A stretch of 64,000 nucleotides of DNA, from NCBI GenBank assembly GCA_038025085.1, contig CM076143.1, positions 39,229,001 to 39,293,000 of the forward strand, given 5' to 3'. This document shows positions 12,816 to 25,602 of the stretch, piece after piece. This stretch comes from Tetragonia tetragonoides. Lineage: Eukaryota > Streptophyta > Magnoliopsida > Caryophyllales > Aizoaceae. A program made the position numbers and the translations under genes. Under the pieces are notes generated by a model. The model had not been told where the DNA came from. It saw nothing but the letters and a program-made list of their open reading frames with translations, and searched no databases. The stretch's first letter is position 1. Every line of letters begins with the position of its first letter.

Positions 12816-14868
12816 CTACTTCTCACTGACAATAAGTGCTCTCAGAATTGCTTCAGCCATTCCTTCTGCAAAGGGAAACAAATGTCCTGACCCTGCTAGC
12901 TCGTGGTACTTAATCCATGGAAGTCTCTGCGCAATGTACCTCTGCAGCGTGACGGGGACAAGAGTATCCTCATCACCCTGCCATAGATGCACCGATCCTT
13001 GCTTGTCTAAAAGTGGGTTTGCAAGATCCATCGGACTGAATTCCCAGGTCCCGAATCCAATCATTATGTCTCGGTAGAGGGACTCAAATTCCCCTTGCTG
13101 TCTCACCTGTGCCTGTCAGCAAATAAGCAGTTTTTCTTGATTAATCATAAAATCATAAATTCTAGCTAAAGCAATAGTTGATCTGAACTCTACATGAAAC
13201 AAACAATGATGTCAACTACATGACCAGTGGGGGTGAGTAGGTGGGGGTGGCAACCTGGCAGGAATAATACTTGCCTAAGATCTAGAGAGTGTTCTTTTCA
13301 ATTGAATGGAGCTAAACTGAAGTGGAATGGTGAAGATGAAAAGAACACCCTAATCGAAACTTATTGTATAGTCCTTGTTCATCTTTCTAAACCAAAACAG
13401 AAACTTCAAGGAAGGAAAACATTTCATCGACTTCCATAATTTGTAACATTCTCAACTCGCGTTCATATGCACCCAGTTTTTTGGTCTGCAGATCAAATTA
13501 TCAACTTCAATAACTTCTTGCATTCCTAAGTCCAATCTAATTAAACCTAACTGGCCACTGTACTTCGAAATCCACAGGAACTGAATGTTTGCTCCTAACC
13601 GGAAGGTCGGAAGCCCAAAACAACATGCTTTGATGTAGCCTAAAGAATAAGTTGAGTATTTTACCCTGTGTTTCATTATGTGAGGAACAATCTGAGGGAG
13701 AAGTTGGAGATCCTGCTGACTGAATTGGTTAGGCGGCATCTGAGCTCCAACACTGGAACCAGGGAAAATTTTCTGAGTATTCCACCAGTAAGTTAGCCGA
13801 GGGATGTAGTGAGCAACCCTTTGTGCCCATTGGTCTTGAGGTAGCTGCTGTTCAAAGGCTTCCTTTGATAAATTGCCTGGGAAGCCACTCCACCAGTAAT
13901 TCACCACCGGAGCTAAGAGTGCTGCTCCTGCCAACCTGCAAAGAAATTGATCTCATTTTCACCACAAATCTTGTTCTTAGATAAGCAGTTGGTGGCGGTG
14001 TGTTTGGACTTTGGATCTCTCTAACACCTCATTTTACATTTCCAAAATCTGGAAAAATGAACGTTATGATAAAGCCATAGTGGTAGAAGGAACTGGCAAT
14101 GATGAACACCATACTTGTGGGGAATGTATTGAAGACAACTCCAAACAGTTTGACCTCCATCGAAAAACCGATAACATAAAATGTATCCCCAAGACTTAAC
14201 TGGTCTGCAAGTTCTTCAACATCCAAAGCTATGCTCTTTGCTGTTCTCTTAGGATCTGGATCACTCTCTCCATAACCTGGCCTGTCAAATGACACTACGT
14301 ACACTCCCAACTCCTCAGCAACTTCCTGGGCGTAAAGTTAGAAACAATATAATGAGAGCGAGGAACTCATGAAATCGGATCAGGGATCCTCTCCAATACC
14401 CCATTTCCCACATCTACGCATTACACTTGTGGATGCTTGACACGTGTCATATATTCACAAGTGTAATGCATAAAAGCGGGAAATGGGGTATTGGAGAGGA
14501 TACTCAGCCCATGCTTTCCAGTAAAAAGAATAAGCATAGCATGATTTCAAGTATTTAATGGACATGATAAAGCCACTTTCAAGTACCTGAGGAAGGTGAC
14601 TTATAAAAACCACATCATGCCTGCAACTGTCAAACCCATGAACAAATATGACATTGAACTTGGCATTCTCCTTTTTAGCCACCCCACTCTCTTTGTAGGC
14701 CAAATATCTCCCATCCCTCAGCTTTATTCTTGGCGCCATGACCGGTGGCCCTCCAGGAAAACCACATAGTTTTGGTAGCGGCGGGCAGGTGGACTGGTAT
14801 ACCCAAGCCGCAAGAGCAATCAACAAAATCACACACACACTCTTTGACATACTGTATTCCCTAAACAA
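12816..14868 (-). CDS. Alpha/beta-hydrolase gene, frame broken by one missing base
   Basis: Four exons on the reverse strand: 14868-14587, 14325-14115, 13935-13665, 13112-12816 (or 13106-12816 using a second AG). The product would be a membrane-anchored plant alpha/beta-hydrolase of about 353 residues. It has an N-terminal hydrophobic segment (VCVILLIALAAWVYQ), FVHGFD as the oxyanion-region HG motif, the SFDRPGYGESDP block, nucleophile elbow VIGFSM, acid in WQGDEDTLVP and histidine in GSGHLFPF. The elbow should read GFSMGGQ, but the bases are ATGGAGGTCAA, one G short, so the frame shifts. Exon lengths sum to 1061, and one added base gives exactly 354 codons. It may be a real null allele or a base-call error. 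The first ATG (14868) or the one at 14850 could start translation. Substrate unknown. Confidence 0.85.
14384..14503. mobile_element. 120-bp fold-back MITE in hydrolase intron 1
   Basis: The two halves are near-perfect inverted copies. The left begins GGATCCTCTCCAATACCCC; the reverse complement of the right begins GTATCCTCTCCAATACCCC. Both continue through a CATTTCCC block to CATTACACTTGTG. The arms of about 48 bp leave a spacer of about 20 bp. TCAG flanks both sides as a possible 4-bp duplication. A related TTGGAGAGGATCC end is present alone near 15698. The superfamily cannot be assigned. Confidence 0.7.
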
Positions 14869-15297
14869 AATACTTTGAATAATAAGCTGGTTACCTTTTC
14901 ATATTCATTAGCCTAAACATGGTTCATGTAAAAACTTAAATTTTCACCAATTAAGTCAACAACTGTATAAACAATATTGTTAGAAACATTATTTAAGCAA
15001 AAACCTGTAAGGACTGAAGCAAGGATGGGGATGGGGGTTGGTAGTGGAGCAAAAAGGTCACTGAATTATATCCAAAGTGAAAGGAACTTACCTAGAAAAT
15101 GGGTTAGGTTTGCATAATTCAATCAATTGACTCACTTGACTGATCTGAGAGGGAGAGAAAAAGCCTGTTTTAAGAGGCTAAGATTAGAACTTGTTTCTGC
15201 AGCTGAAAGCATACCCAGTTTCTGTCTCAAGTATGATATTTATGATCATTTTGTTTGGTGGCTTTTTCGTCTACTATGTATCCTTCTGTTTGGCGTA

Positions 15298-15440
15298 CGC
15301 CATATAAGTTTAAGCAACTAATCCCATGAGCCCTAAAGTTAACGATCGGGAAAATCTTCAGTGTTCCTAAAGGACTCAAACTTCGGACCTCTGAAATAGA
15401 TTTTATAGGTCTTACCAACTGAGCTATCCTCAAAATTGAG
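15298..15440 (-). mobile_element. tRNA-derived SINE (family also at 25254)
   Basis: Read on the reverse strand, it starts near 15440 with an internal polymerase III A box (TAGCTCAGTTGG) and then a B-box-like region (GGTCCGAAGTTTGAGTCC). The body ends near GGGCTCATGGGATTAGTTG. The body matches the SINE at 25254-25370 and a fragment at 26867-26902. The 3' tail is eroded and no TSD is evident. It lies upstream of the hydrolase gene. Confidence 0.65.
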
Positions 15441-16489
15441 TTTTTGTGATTAAGTATTACCACTAGAAGCTCATGAAGTTTGGAACCATACTTTTTTTAT
15501 AATCAAGCAAGGATGATAAAGTAAAAGAAAAAAAAAGAAAAAGGGATCACCTCCAGTATAGAGAGCCGCAGACCCGAGTACACTCTTAGATAACTTCCAC
15601 TTCCCAAAACACAAAAAATTGTATCTGAGAACTGTGGCCAAGATTAAATTGAGGACAAGTGTCTATATTTTATGCTGGTATTACGGAATCCGTTTATTGG
15701 AGAGGATCCGGTTCAATGAAAACATGTTAAATAACGGTTAAATAAAATAACAAAAAATGGGCTAAAAGTTAAAACGTCCATAGGTATGAAATATTACCAC
15801 ATTTATCAATTTTTTTTGTCTAAACCAGGGTCTACATTGTTTTGTGTTTCCAATGAAACTATGCCTTTAAAAAAGTGAAACTATCACTAAGAAAAATGAG
15901 ACTAAGAAAAAGAAACTATTTGAGTTTCATTTTTTAAGTCATGGTATCATTTTACTCTAGTTTCATTGGGTGCACGAAATTACCTAAATCCATCGGGTCT
16001 AGGCATTAATTTGTGACATCAATCAACATATGAAGGTCAATGGTAAACAACGAACCACATTTTGGAATCCTTCAACATTAGTAGTACTGTGGTAGGTCAT
16101 AGTCATAGGTGTAGGTGTACCAACCGCCCCAACTAATAAAAATTCTTATGACCCTACGACTGCAACCAAACAAAGTGCACAAAACCCTGGCAGATGGATT
16201 TGGCCACCAAGTAGATTTTACAATCAACGTATACTGTTAAGTTTTTGTTGCTTGCAACATGTTGAACATTGTCAATCAGCGACAAACTACTTGCCATGAG
16301 TTGTATAGGCTTGCTACTATAAAGGCAGATAAGCACCATTTGTCTTTGCCATGGCGCTTCGTAGTTCTTACCACCGCGTTCCATCCTGCACTAAGCCTTC
16401 TCTTCCAGTTCTTAAGTCTGAGATTTGAGCCATTTCCTAAAAACAAAATCTTGCATAATAACTGCGAAGAGACAAATCGAGTCCGTACT
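15441..16489. other. Intergenic spacer, hydrolase upstream / BASS4 downstream
   Basis: AT-rich sequence without a recognisable gene. It includes a GAAACTA-rich stretch at 15850-15970 and a lone TTGGAGAGGATCC motif near 15698 that matches the terminus of the small MITE in the hydrolase intron. Confidence 0.4.
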
Positions 16490-16950
16490 TTTAGATCGAA
16501 CATGAAATTAAACAACAGTATCATTGACTGTAATCCTAGTCTACGTCTTAGCAGTACAAAACTGTAGTGGCGACCCTTAGTAGAAGGTTGTGGACACATG
16601 GTGGTCCAAGACCAGCCCTCCTTGAAAAAGGAGTTGATGCACCATTTACCCCCGCAAATGTTGTGATAAGGAATATGTAAAAATCATGAAGTCCATGATG
16701 GAAAATAATTTCGAATTGATTATAACAAAAGATAATTGGAGTCCATGCTTTTAGATCGAAAATGAAATTAAACAACTCATCTTCGTGAGTTCAACATATT
16801 CCCTGTCTGCTGCGTTGCACGAGGGTAAATGGTGCATCAACTCCTTTTTCAAGGAGAGCTGCTCTTGGACCAACCTGTGCCAGCAACCTTCTAATTGGGG
16901 TCGCCACAACAGTTTCGTACCCCTAAGACGTAGAGTAGGGTTACAGTTAT
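16490..16950. repeat. Long inverted repeat downstream of BASS4
   Basis: Left arm about 16525-16660 and right arm about 16812-16949 are inverted copies. Both contain CTACGTCTTAG, a GTGGCGACCC-like word, AGAAGGTTG, and the identical block CTCCTTGAAAAAGGAGTTG followed by ATGCACCATTTACCC. In addition, a direct repeat (CTTTTAGATCGAA then ATGAAATTAAACAAC) occurs at about 16490 and 16749. The structure is a hairpin-forming, probably transposon-derived, element of about 460 bp. Terminal duplications were not resolved. Confidence 0.7.
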
Positions 16951-17257
16951 TTATCAAGATCCACCACCAAAGTTGCACTAAAGACGGGCCTCTATGCTCG
17001 ATAAGAAGTTTTCAAGCTCTTATGTATCATTGCAGACTGACGCATCCGGGTCGTTGAGTTTGACAGTGCATACGCCCAGATTTTACCATAACATACAAGA
17101 TATACATAAAATCCAATCGCATGATTGGAAGTGTATTCTCATGAAAAGATGGTCCTCACATGATACAATTAATATCAAAATGTTATTAGCGCAAGGAAAA
17201 CAACTACTTCAAGTTGTACTTGGAAGAAGTCTTGCACAGCAGCTTGCTTACCAAACC

Positions 17258-20200
17258 CTAGGCGGCTTTTACATTACTGACAGATTGGTCTTTTCGTAGC
17301 AGAGAATTAACAAGAAAAGAGTCCAATATGATCTGCAAAACATATAATCACCGTAAGTTGGGTACCGAAAAAGCTCAATGCGACAGTAATGTGGATGAGA
17401 GAAGTAACCTGATTTAAATGTGCTGCAACACAAGGGAGAACCAACAAACCAGTTGCACCCAATGCACCTCCAAGTGGATCCACAACTGCTACCATGACGG
17501 GCAGTGTCTTCTGCGGATTGGAGCACGATATCAAGTGTCAAGATTCTTTTAACGACAATAAGCTATGGCGAAATAAAAATGACGATAAGCTACATAAGTA
17601 GTTGGAGTTATATGAATAGGATGACAGTACTGGAAGCCCCAGGGGATTTGGCTATCAGATAATTCCTTAGTAAGACAGCTCCTAAGTTTAACCTTTCATA
17701 ACCTCCATATTAATTTGCAATGAAGTTTTAAACATTTTAGAGGAAACACACGAGTATTTTACCTGGCTCGCGACTAAGAGGAGAGCAGTGGCATTTTGTC
17801 CATTGGCAAATACGGATTTGCTACCTCCACTGACAGATGATAGAATCTTTATAGCAAGGGCATTGAAAGCTAGCAGAGCAAGATGCAGGAGACTACCACA
17901 TAAACAAAAAAATTGTTTATTCAGTACCCATACTGAAATATATATATAGGCAATATAGCATAAAGCTCTCTGCACTCCTACACGTTTGCATAAACTGATA
18001 TTTTCAACTTTTTTGAGTTTTGAATTATCAGAAACCCCTAATTTTGTCCGATAATTAAATTTTTACGCCAATAACTTACGAGAGCAAAAAGCTCAGTACA
18101 CCAACGGAGTCAAAAACTCAATACACCCGTACAAACACACCTATAGGAGTCTGAGCTCAAACACACCTAAAGGAGACCCTCAATAAGAGTAAACTTAAAA
18201 GCACACAAAAGGACACACCATTAAGAGTCATAGCTCAATACAAACATAAGAAAAACATCATTAGGAGTTGAACCCAAAAACACCTATAGCCTATAGGACA
18301 CACCAGTAAGAGTTGAGGCTTCATACACATTAGACACCGATAATAGCCTAATCTTGAAACGCCTGTAAGAGCCAAAGCTCCAAACACCCATGAAAGACGC
18401 CCATAAGAATCGCATTACATCAAATAAATCCATTTCCCATTATTTAATGCCCACCTAATAGGGGATCCTGGCGAAGAGAATTTAAGGGATTTTTCAAAAA
18501 GCTTGGTTTTATTAGGGATTTCTGGCAATATTTTTTTCTATTTGGAAAATAGTAGGTAGTATTTCCATTCACCAAAGGGATACCGGGGAAGCACCCTCGG
18601 AAGCTCTTTCCTAATATAAACTATGCTGGTATAAAATTGTATCCAACTACAGGAACATGTTAAAAGCCAGCACTATTTCAGTGAAATATGTATGTAGAAA
18701 AAGTAATGAAATTAATTTTTCCACTTACACGCCCAACCCAATAGCTAAAAGGAAGCTTGTAGGGTTGACCATCAAAAGCAGCGACCTTGATTTGCTCACT
18801 TGAATCCATGGAGCCTGGAAATCATTAAGGGAAAAATCAAATGGTAAGAACTCATAGCAGTGTCAAAATAGGAGCATAGCTAATTGGTCCTTATTTCATT
18901 GGGATCAACTATTGCTCAAATACAACTCTACTGCTATAAACAACAACAACCCAGCATGTATCCCACCGAGGGCAGAGTCCAACTTTGCTACAGCAGATAA
19001 AAACATAATCCAAAAATTTCTTAAAATGCATTTCATGCTTAATGCTAGAAGACAATGCATGTGATAGAAAACTGCATATGCTCTTGTAATAAACGAATAT
19101 ATCCACTACAGTGAAACACATAAATACAACTTTTGGGGCCACAGTCCAAACCGTTACTAAGGGCCCAAAATATATATACCATCAATCACTCTGATGTGAG
19201 AGGTTGTCAATCATCAAATCAGAACATGTCAGATTTATGGATGCAGGGCTTCTTGGTGGCGGGAAGATCCTATCTAAATTGAAGGATGATTGTCATGCAT
19301 AGGAGCGTATAACACGCACTAACATGTAAGAAACTGGGGGTAGCTCATATACTTAAAACTTTGATTGGGAATGAAGTCATAGCAAAAGGTGTCCTGAGAG
19401 AAGTTTCTAGTTACAAATCACCCCAGAGACATTGCATGTCAGTGAGGATAGCCGGTTAAAAGACCCTGCCACTTTGGCCAAAAAGAGGCCAAGAACATCA
19501 TGCGGTCCCAAACCAATCAAGCAGCTTGGGTTTGTCAGAAAAGATTGAGAGTTCTGCTCCAACCAAATGCACCAGAAACAGCATCTGTTCCCTATCTCCT
19601 TCCCAGGATTTAGATCAATGTTGGTGTTGGCGATAAGTACGAGGTGGAGTATTCAGAGAACCGACACACTGGGGAAGAGAAAGGGAGAGGTGAGAAAAAG
19701 CAAATGCCTGCAGCTTCTGCTGCTGGAATGCGTAGAAATGGTTGAGATAGGTGGATGGTTCTTTCCCCGTTATCCGTATTTCTTGAATATTCAAACTTCC
19801 TTTATTAGGTCACAGGTATCATTGTTCAGTTAAAAAAAAAAATAGAAATTCTGATAAAAATGGTATTTTGTATGGTTAAGGGTAATTCTTGGCACACCAT
19901 TATCGTTTTTTTTTAGATAAAAAAAAATTCGTACTAATATAGCTGTGAAAACAGAACCAGAGGACAAGTTGTCCTCCTTAAGAAATTACAACAAATTATG
20001 CCAGTTTCTCTAAAGCTCAGTAATTGAGTAACTTCTAAAAGCCCCTCCAGCCTTAGCCCACATAGAAGCTAAACAAGTCACTCTATCCCAAAGTGCCTCA
20101 GGTGGTAGGGACCTTCTAGAGAAAATTCTGGCATTCCGCTCTAGCCAGCAACACCAAAGGATAGCAAAAACAGCACTGCCCCATAATAGCTTCATCTCCT

Positions 20201-23200
20201 TATCCCTGCCAAAAGCCCGAAAGCGCACCTGTAGCATCTCCAAAACTGTGGCAGGAAACACCCATTGCTCCCCCATAAAGACAAAGAGCTTTCCCCACAA
20301 AATACGAACCATATCACAGTGAAGGAAATGTGAGCATGTCTCACTGCTAGCACGGCACAGTACACACATTTCGGGCAAGATAGCCAACCCCGGGTGCTTC
20401 CTCTGTAGCATAACATTAGTATTAATTCTTCCTAACGCCATCGTCCAAAAAAACGTTCTCACCTTCAAAGGAACCCTTGCCTTCCACAAAAGAGTGGCTA
20501 TAGGGAAAGGAGCATATTGTGAAGACACCCCCAGACGGGCTAGAAATTATTTTGAAGAGAACTCCCCCTATGTATTTCCCTTCCAGACTTTCGCATTATC
20601 ATTAGTAGAAGGACGAACAGTATCCAACAACCCAAGTTACTCAGTCCGCTCCCCCATTTCTACCTCACACAAAGAGCGACGAAACTGGAGGTCCCAGGAA
20701 TCATCCACACTACTATAGCACTCCATCACTCTACTCTCATGTCCCCGTGATAAACAATACAACCGCTGAAACCTCTCACAAAAAGCTAGCTCCCCACATT
20801 AACTGTCTTCCCAGAATCGAATGCGGGAGTCGTTTCCCAACTTAAAAATAACATTGGGGATAAAAAAAAGATGACACCTGTGACACAAATTTCCAGGGGC
20901 ACGCATGAGTAGCAGCCCGAGCACCTTGGGCATGCCATCCCTTCCGATGTAATCCGTACTTGCTCCTAACAACCTTGTGCCACAAGGAATTACCCTCCAA
21001 GGGGAACCTGCAAAACCATTTTCCCACCAGAGCAATATTCTTCAAGACTATTCTGCCAATCCCCAAACCTCCCTCCTCCTTGGCCTGCATACATGATCCC
21101 AAGAGACTAGATGATCCTTCCTTTCACCATTCGCCCCAGACCACAAGAAGTCTCTCATGATCTTCTCAATTCTATTAACGACCCCCACTGGCACCTTAAA
21201 TTAAGAAAGATAGTACAATGGAATGCTGGATAAGCAAGACCGTAAGAGAGTGATACGACCACCCAAAGAGAAATAAACCTTTCCAGCCATCCAACTTCCT
21301 AGAGATGCGACCAATAACCGGCTCCCAAAATGCCTCAGGCCGTGGATTCCCACCAAGCGACACAACCAGATAAGTATGTGGCCAATTGTGCACTTCACAT
21401 CCTGCCAAGGCTGCTAACTCGCGGAGCTGATCATCAGCAATATTAATCCCAGCCAAACTGCAGTTGGAAATATTTATCTTCATACCAGAGATCACCTCAA
21501 AAATCTGTAGAATGGTTGTCCAAGTCTGCTGCCAAAAATATTATTGTATCATCGGCAAACTGAAGGTGAGAGATTTCAACCCCCTCTGCCCACCCGAAAA
21601 CCCTCCACCCGACCCACCTCAACCTCCGCTCCAACATCCCACTGAGAACGTCAACTACCACAGTGAACAAAAATGGTGACAGCGGGTATCTCTGACGTAA
21701 CCCCCTTGACGAAGAAAACCATTCCCGCGGTGCCCCATTAATCATATCTGCAAAGTGGGCGTTAGAAAAACACCCCTGAATCCACCTACGTCACCGCTCA
21801 CCAAAACCTTTCTTCTCCAATACCATGTCCAGATAGCCCCAACTCACCCTATCATACGCCTTTTCGAAGTCTAATTTGAACACCACACCTTTTGTACCTT
21901 TTCGCCGCGCCTCGTCAACTGTTACATTGGCTACCAAGCCTGCATCGAGGATCTGCCTGTCCTCCACAAAGGCACTTTGCGACTGAGAGATAGTATGAGA
22001 AAGCACACCTCCCAGTCTATAAGAAAGTACCTTGGTAATGATATTGTAAACTCTAATCACCAGGCTTACGGGTCGGAAGTCCCGAACCTTGATGGACCGA
22101 TCCTTCTTTGGCACTAAAGTGATAAAACTAGAATTCATGGCCTTCCCTATCACTCCATTCTCATAAAACTCCGAAAACACCCCCAAAAGGTCGTCTTTAA
22201 TAATATCCGAACAATCCTGGAAAAACGCCATCGTGAACCCATCTGGATTTGGCGCCTTATCCCTATCCATAGCAAATACCGCCTTCTTTAATTCCTCCTC
22301 AAAAGGTCGCTCAAGACCCACCCCATCTGACAAAGAGATTGGGTCCCAAGTGACCCCTGCAATGCACGGTCTACTCAAATCCTCCTCTGTAAACAAGTTC
22401 TTGTAGAACCCTGAAATCTCGCCACTAATCGCCCCACATCGGAAACCACATCCCTCGACTCACTCTCCAACTCCTTAATAAAATCTCTCCTCCGCCTCCC
22501 ATTTGCCACTTTAAAGAAAAGCCGCGAACAAGTATCACCCTCCGTTGCCCACTTCACTTTCATTTTCTGACGTTGACTCTGCTTTTCACACATAAGCACC
22601 TCCTCCAAATTATTTTTCAGATCAATACTCCCCGCCGCCCTTCACTAAGCTGCCTATCCACCACAGCGATCTCTCTTAACAAAGCAAGCTTCTTCTCCGT
22701 TGCATCCCCAAAAACCTCCTTGTTCCACTCCTTAAGTCTCCCCTTGACATGCTTCAATTTTTGCATAAAACAATAGCCTTTCCACCCATAAAAATCACAT
22801 TCGTTCCACCACTCAGCCACCCTCTTTCGAAACTCCGGATGCGTCGTCAACATATTCTCAAATCGAAACTGCACAGGACCCCATGAGAGAGGCCGTGAAT
22901 GAAGAGACACTGGAAAGTGGTCAGAACAAGGACGAGAAAGCACCTCCTGCACCAGTGAAGGGAACTCATTGTCTACCTCATTTGTGAATAAAAAGCGATT
23001 AAGCCTGGAGGATGCACTTCGACGACCCTGAACCGACCAAGTAAATTGTGCATTCGTAAGTGGAGGATCCCCCAACTCGCACGTCACACTCCCTAATAAA
23101 GTCATCAAAACCCCTCATATGAGCATGACCACCAGAACCCCCTAACCTCTCACCCTCATCAGGACCAAATTGAAGTCACCCCCAACTATCCACCGAGATG

Positions 23201-25559
23201 AGCAAAGACCTGCCAGGTCACACAATTCCTCCAAAAAAGAGGCGCGCTTTTGATTTCTACAAGGGCCGTAAACAGACGTAACCCACCAAATTCCCCTTCC
23301 CCTCACATCCAAGCAAACCGTAAGGGAGAAAGACCCATAAATAACATCCAACTTCGTTGCGAACCTCGTAGTATCCCAAACAACCAGAATACCCCCCAAG
23401 GCTCCCTGCGAAGGCAGAAAAACCCAGTCTTTATTATGAGATTCCCACATACTCCTAACTAAAAAAGAATCAACATCTTCCACTTTTATCTCCTGAAAAA
23501 ACACCACGTCAGGAGAGGCTCCACACAACACTTCCTTAACCATACCCCTTTACCTCCTACTCCCCAAACCATTAACATTCCAGCTTATCATCTTCATTTC
23601 AACAGAGGATGACCCTGCTGTCTAAGACCAGCGTCCTTCCCATAAGGCACACCATTTTCGTATTTCATTACAGGTGCTTATTTGATTCTATCATTGGAGC
23701 ATCAGCCATCATGTCAAATTAGAAACCAAACCTCAGTATACCTATCTGAAATATACGCGTTTCCCAAATCAAGAGTCACTATGCGCAAAATCTTTAGATT
23801 TGGGATTAGTGATTACAATGGACTTAATTAAATGTTTGACCTGTGAAGTATAGACATGGTCGGCCTAGACATAGCCTCTTTGTCCTAGGGGTTAGCATAC
23901 ATCTGAGCCCCCTATACCTAGTCATAGGCGGAGCCTTTTGTGAGCCAGCAGATTGGTATGGTATATTATGGTATTCAAATTGAAGTCCACATACAACAAC
24001 TTTTATATAGTAAGCTTCAAAGCTTTTCCTTGATATTTTTTTTTCCAACTCTATATAGCTTTAACCTTTGAGTCACTTTACTTTGACTCTTCCACTAGAT
24101 TACTAGAGCAACACCAAACGTATGCATACACCATGAACATTATCCTGAATATGTTTTATCACCTCTTCATGACAAGGGAGACAAGGAATCAATCTGAGTC
24201 TCGGTGTAACCCCGTTGCTATCAGAAACTATCTGAATGACCTCGTTGTCACATGTATAATGCCCATCCGATTTCTGGTAACTTGTAATGCTTTTGCTTTA
24301 CAGGAAATTCTTAAAAAAAAATTGCAAGACAGAACATGGAAATTTCCTGAAGTTGCCTTAAAATATTTTTCATCATCTTATCATGCTAATTTCTTAGTTA
24401 TTTCCACATATTTGTAATGTCAATATCATGGGTGCAAGACGATTGTTAGGTCTCGAGCTTACCAGACTGAGAAAGATTGCACTCATCATTGACAAGAGCT
24501 TGTGATTCTTATCAGCGAAGTCTGCCACACCTACAAATTTATTTGTTTTTAAGACAACAATTAGATTGTATTATCAGAACAAAGAATTAATTACAGCCTA
24601 TGAAAAGAAGTCCTCATTTAAACACTCAACTGCAAGATCCCAGTGCTGTTAGAGATCAGTAATCGAAATCCTAAAGGGCCCAGCCGCCTCTGCCCAAGGC
24701 GAAGCCAAAATCACATTTTAATTGCATATTAGTTACTAATTAGCCTACCACACCTGCATATTTCATATTAATTGCATTGGCCGCCAACATCCCAGTTATG
24801 CAAGTTGCCTATTTGCACTTTTAATTGTAAATTTTGTAAGCTTGTAACAACTAGATTAATACAAAACATCCAATCTCATCCAGAAAGGACAAGACTTGAA
24901 AATAGTTAGCCCACGTCTTTGTATCATCAAGGGAGCCACAGAGAGAGGGGGGCTGGGGGGATAGAAAAGCTCACATCTTATATAAAAGACAACAAAGGCA
25001 CTCACCATTGACAGATTCCCGAAGTACCTGCACATAAAAAAATCACAATTACTTTTTCATATTTGTATACCAATAATTTAGCTAAATACCACCCCATCAA
25101 CATTCATAAGAAAACACAGTTCGTTGACAAATTACATTGTAATATCAAACCAAAGCCAAGGGAAAATGTGCAGGAGCTGAACACTAGATCTCTTATAGCC
25201 TTGGTCCTCTGCTTGCGAGCCTGCTGCTGAAGGTGGACTAGGACTGTTCAATCCTTTTTTTAGATAACATGGGTATCTGGCCAACTAATCCCATGGCCCT
25301 GAAGTTAACGACCAGGAAAACCTCCAGTGGCCATAAGGGGGCTCGAACCTGGGACCTCTGGAATAAATCGCTAGGACTGTTCAGTCTCGGCACCTGGTAT
25401 GGGTACTCTGAAAATTGGAACATCCCAAAGAAGATTTGTAGAATCGATTGATCAATGCATTTTATGTGAAAAACAGGAACTTTTGGGATATGGAAAAGCC
25501 TAGCCAGTCTGCTTGGTTGATGCAGAAATATTATGATGTCAGAGGACAAGTTGAACAGT

Positions 25560-25602
<43 letters not shown>

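Noticed and set aside
15298..15440. Functional tRNA gene on the reverse strand
   Set aside because: A and B boxes are present but no cloverleaf can be completed, and a non-tRNA body follows; it matches a SINE family.
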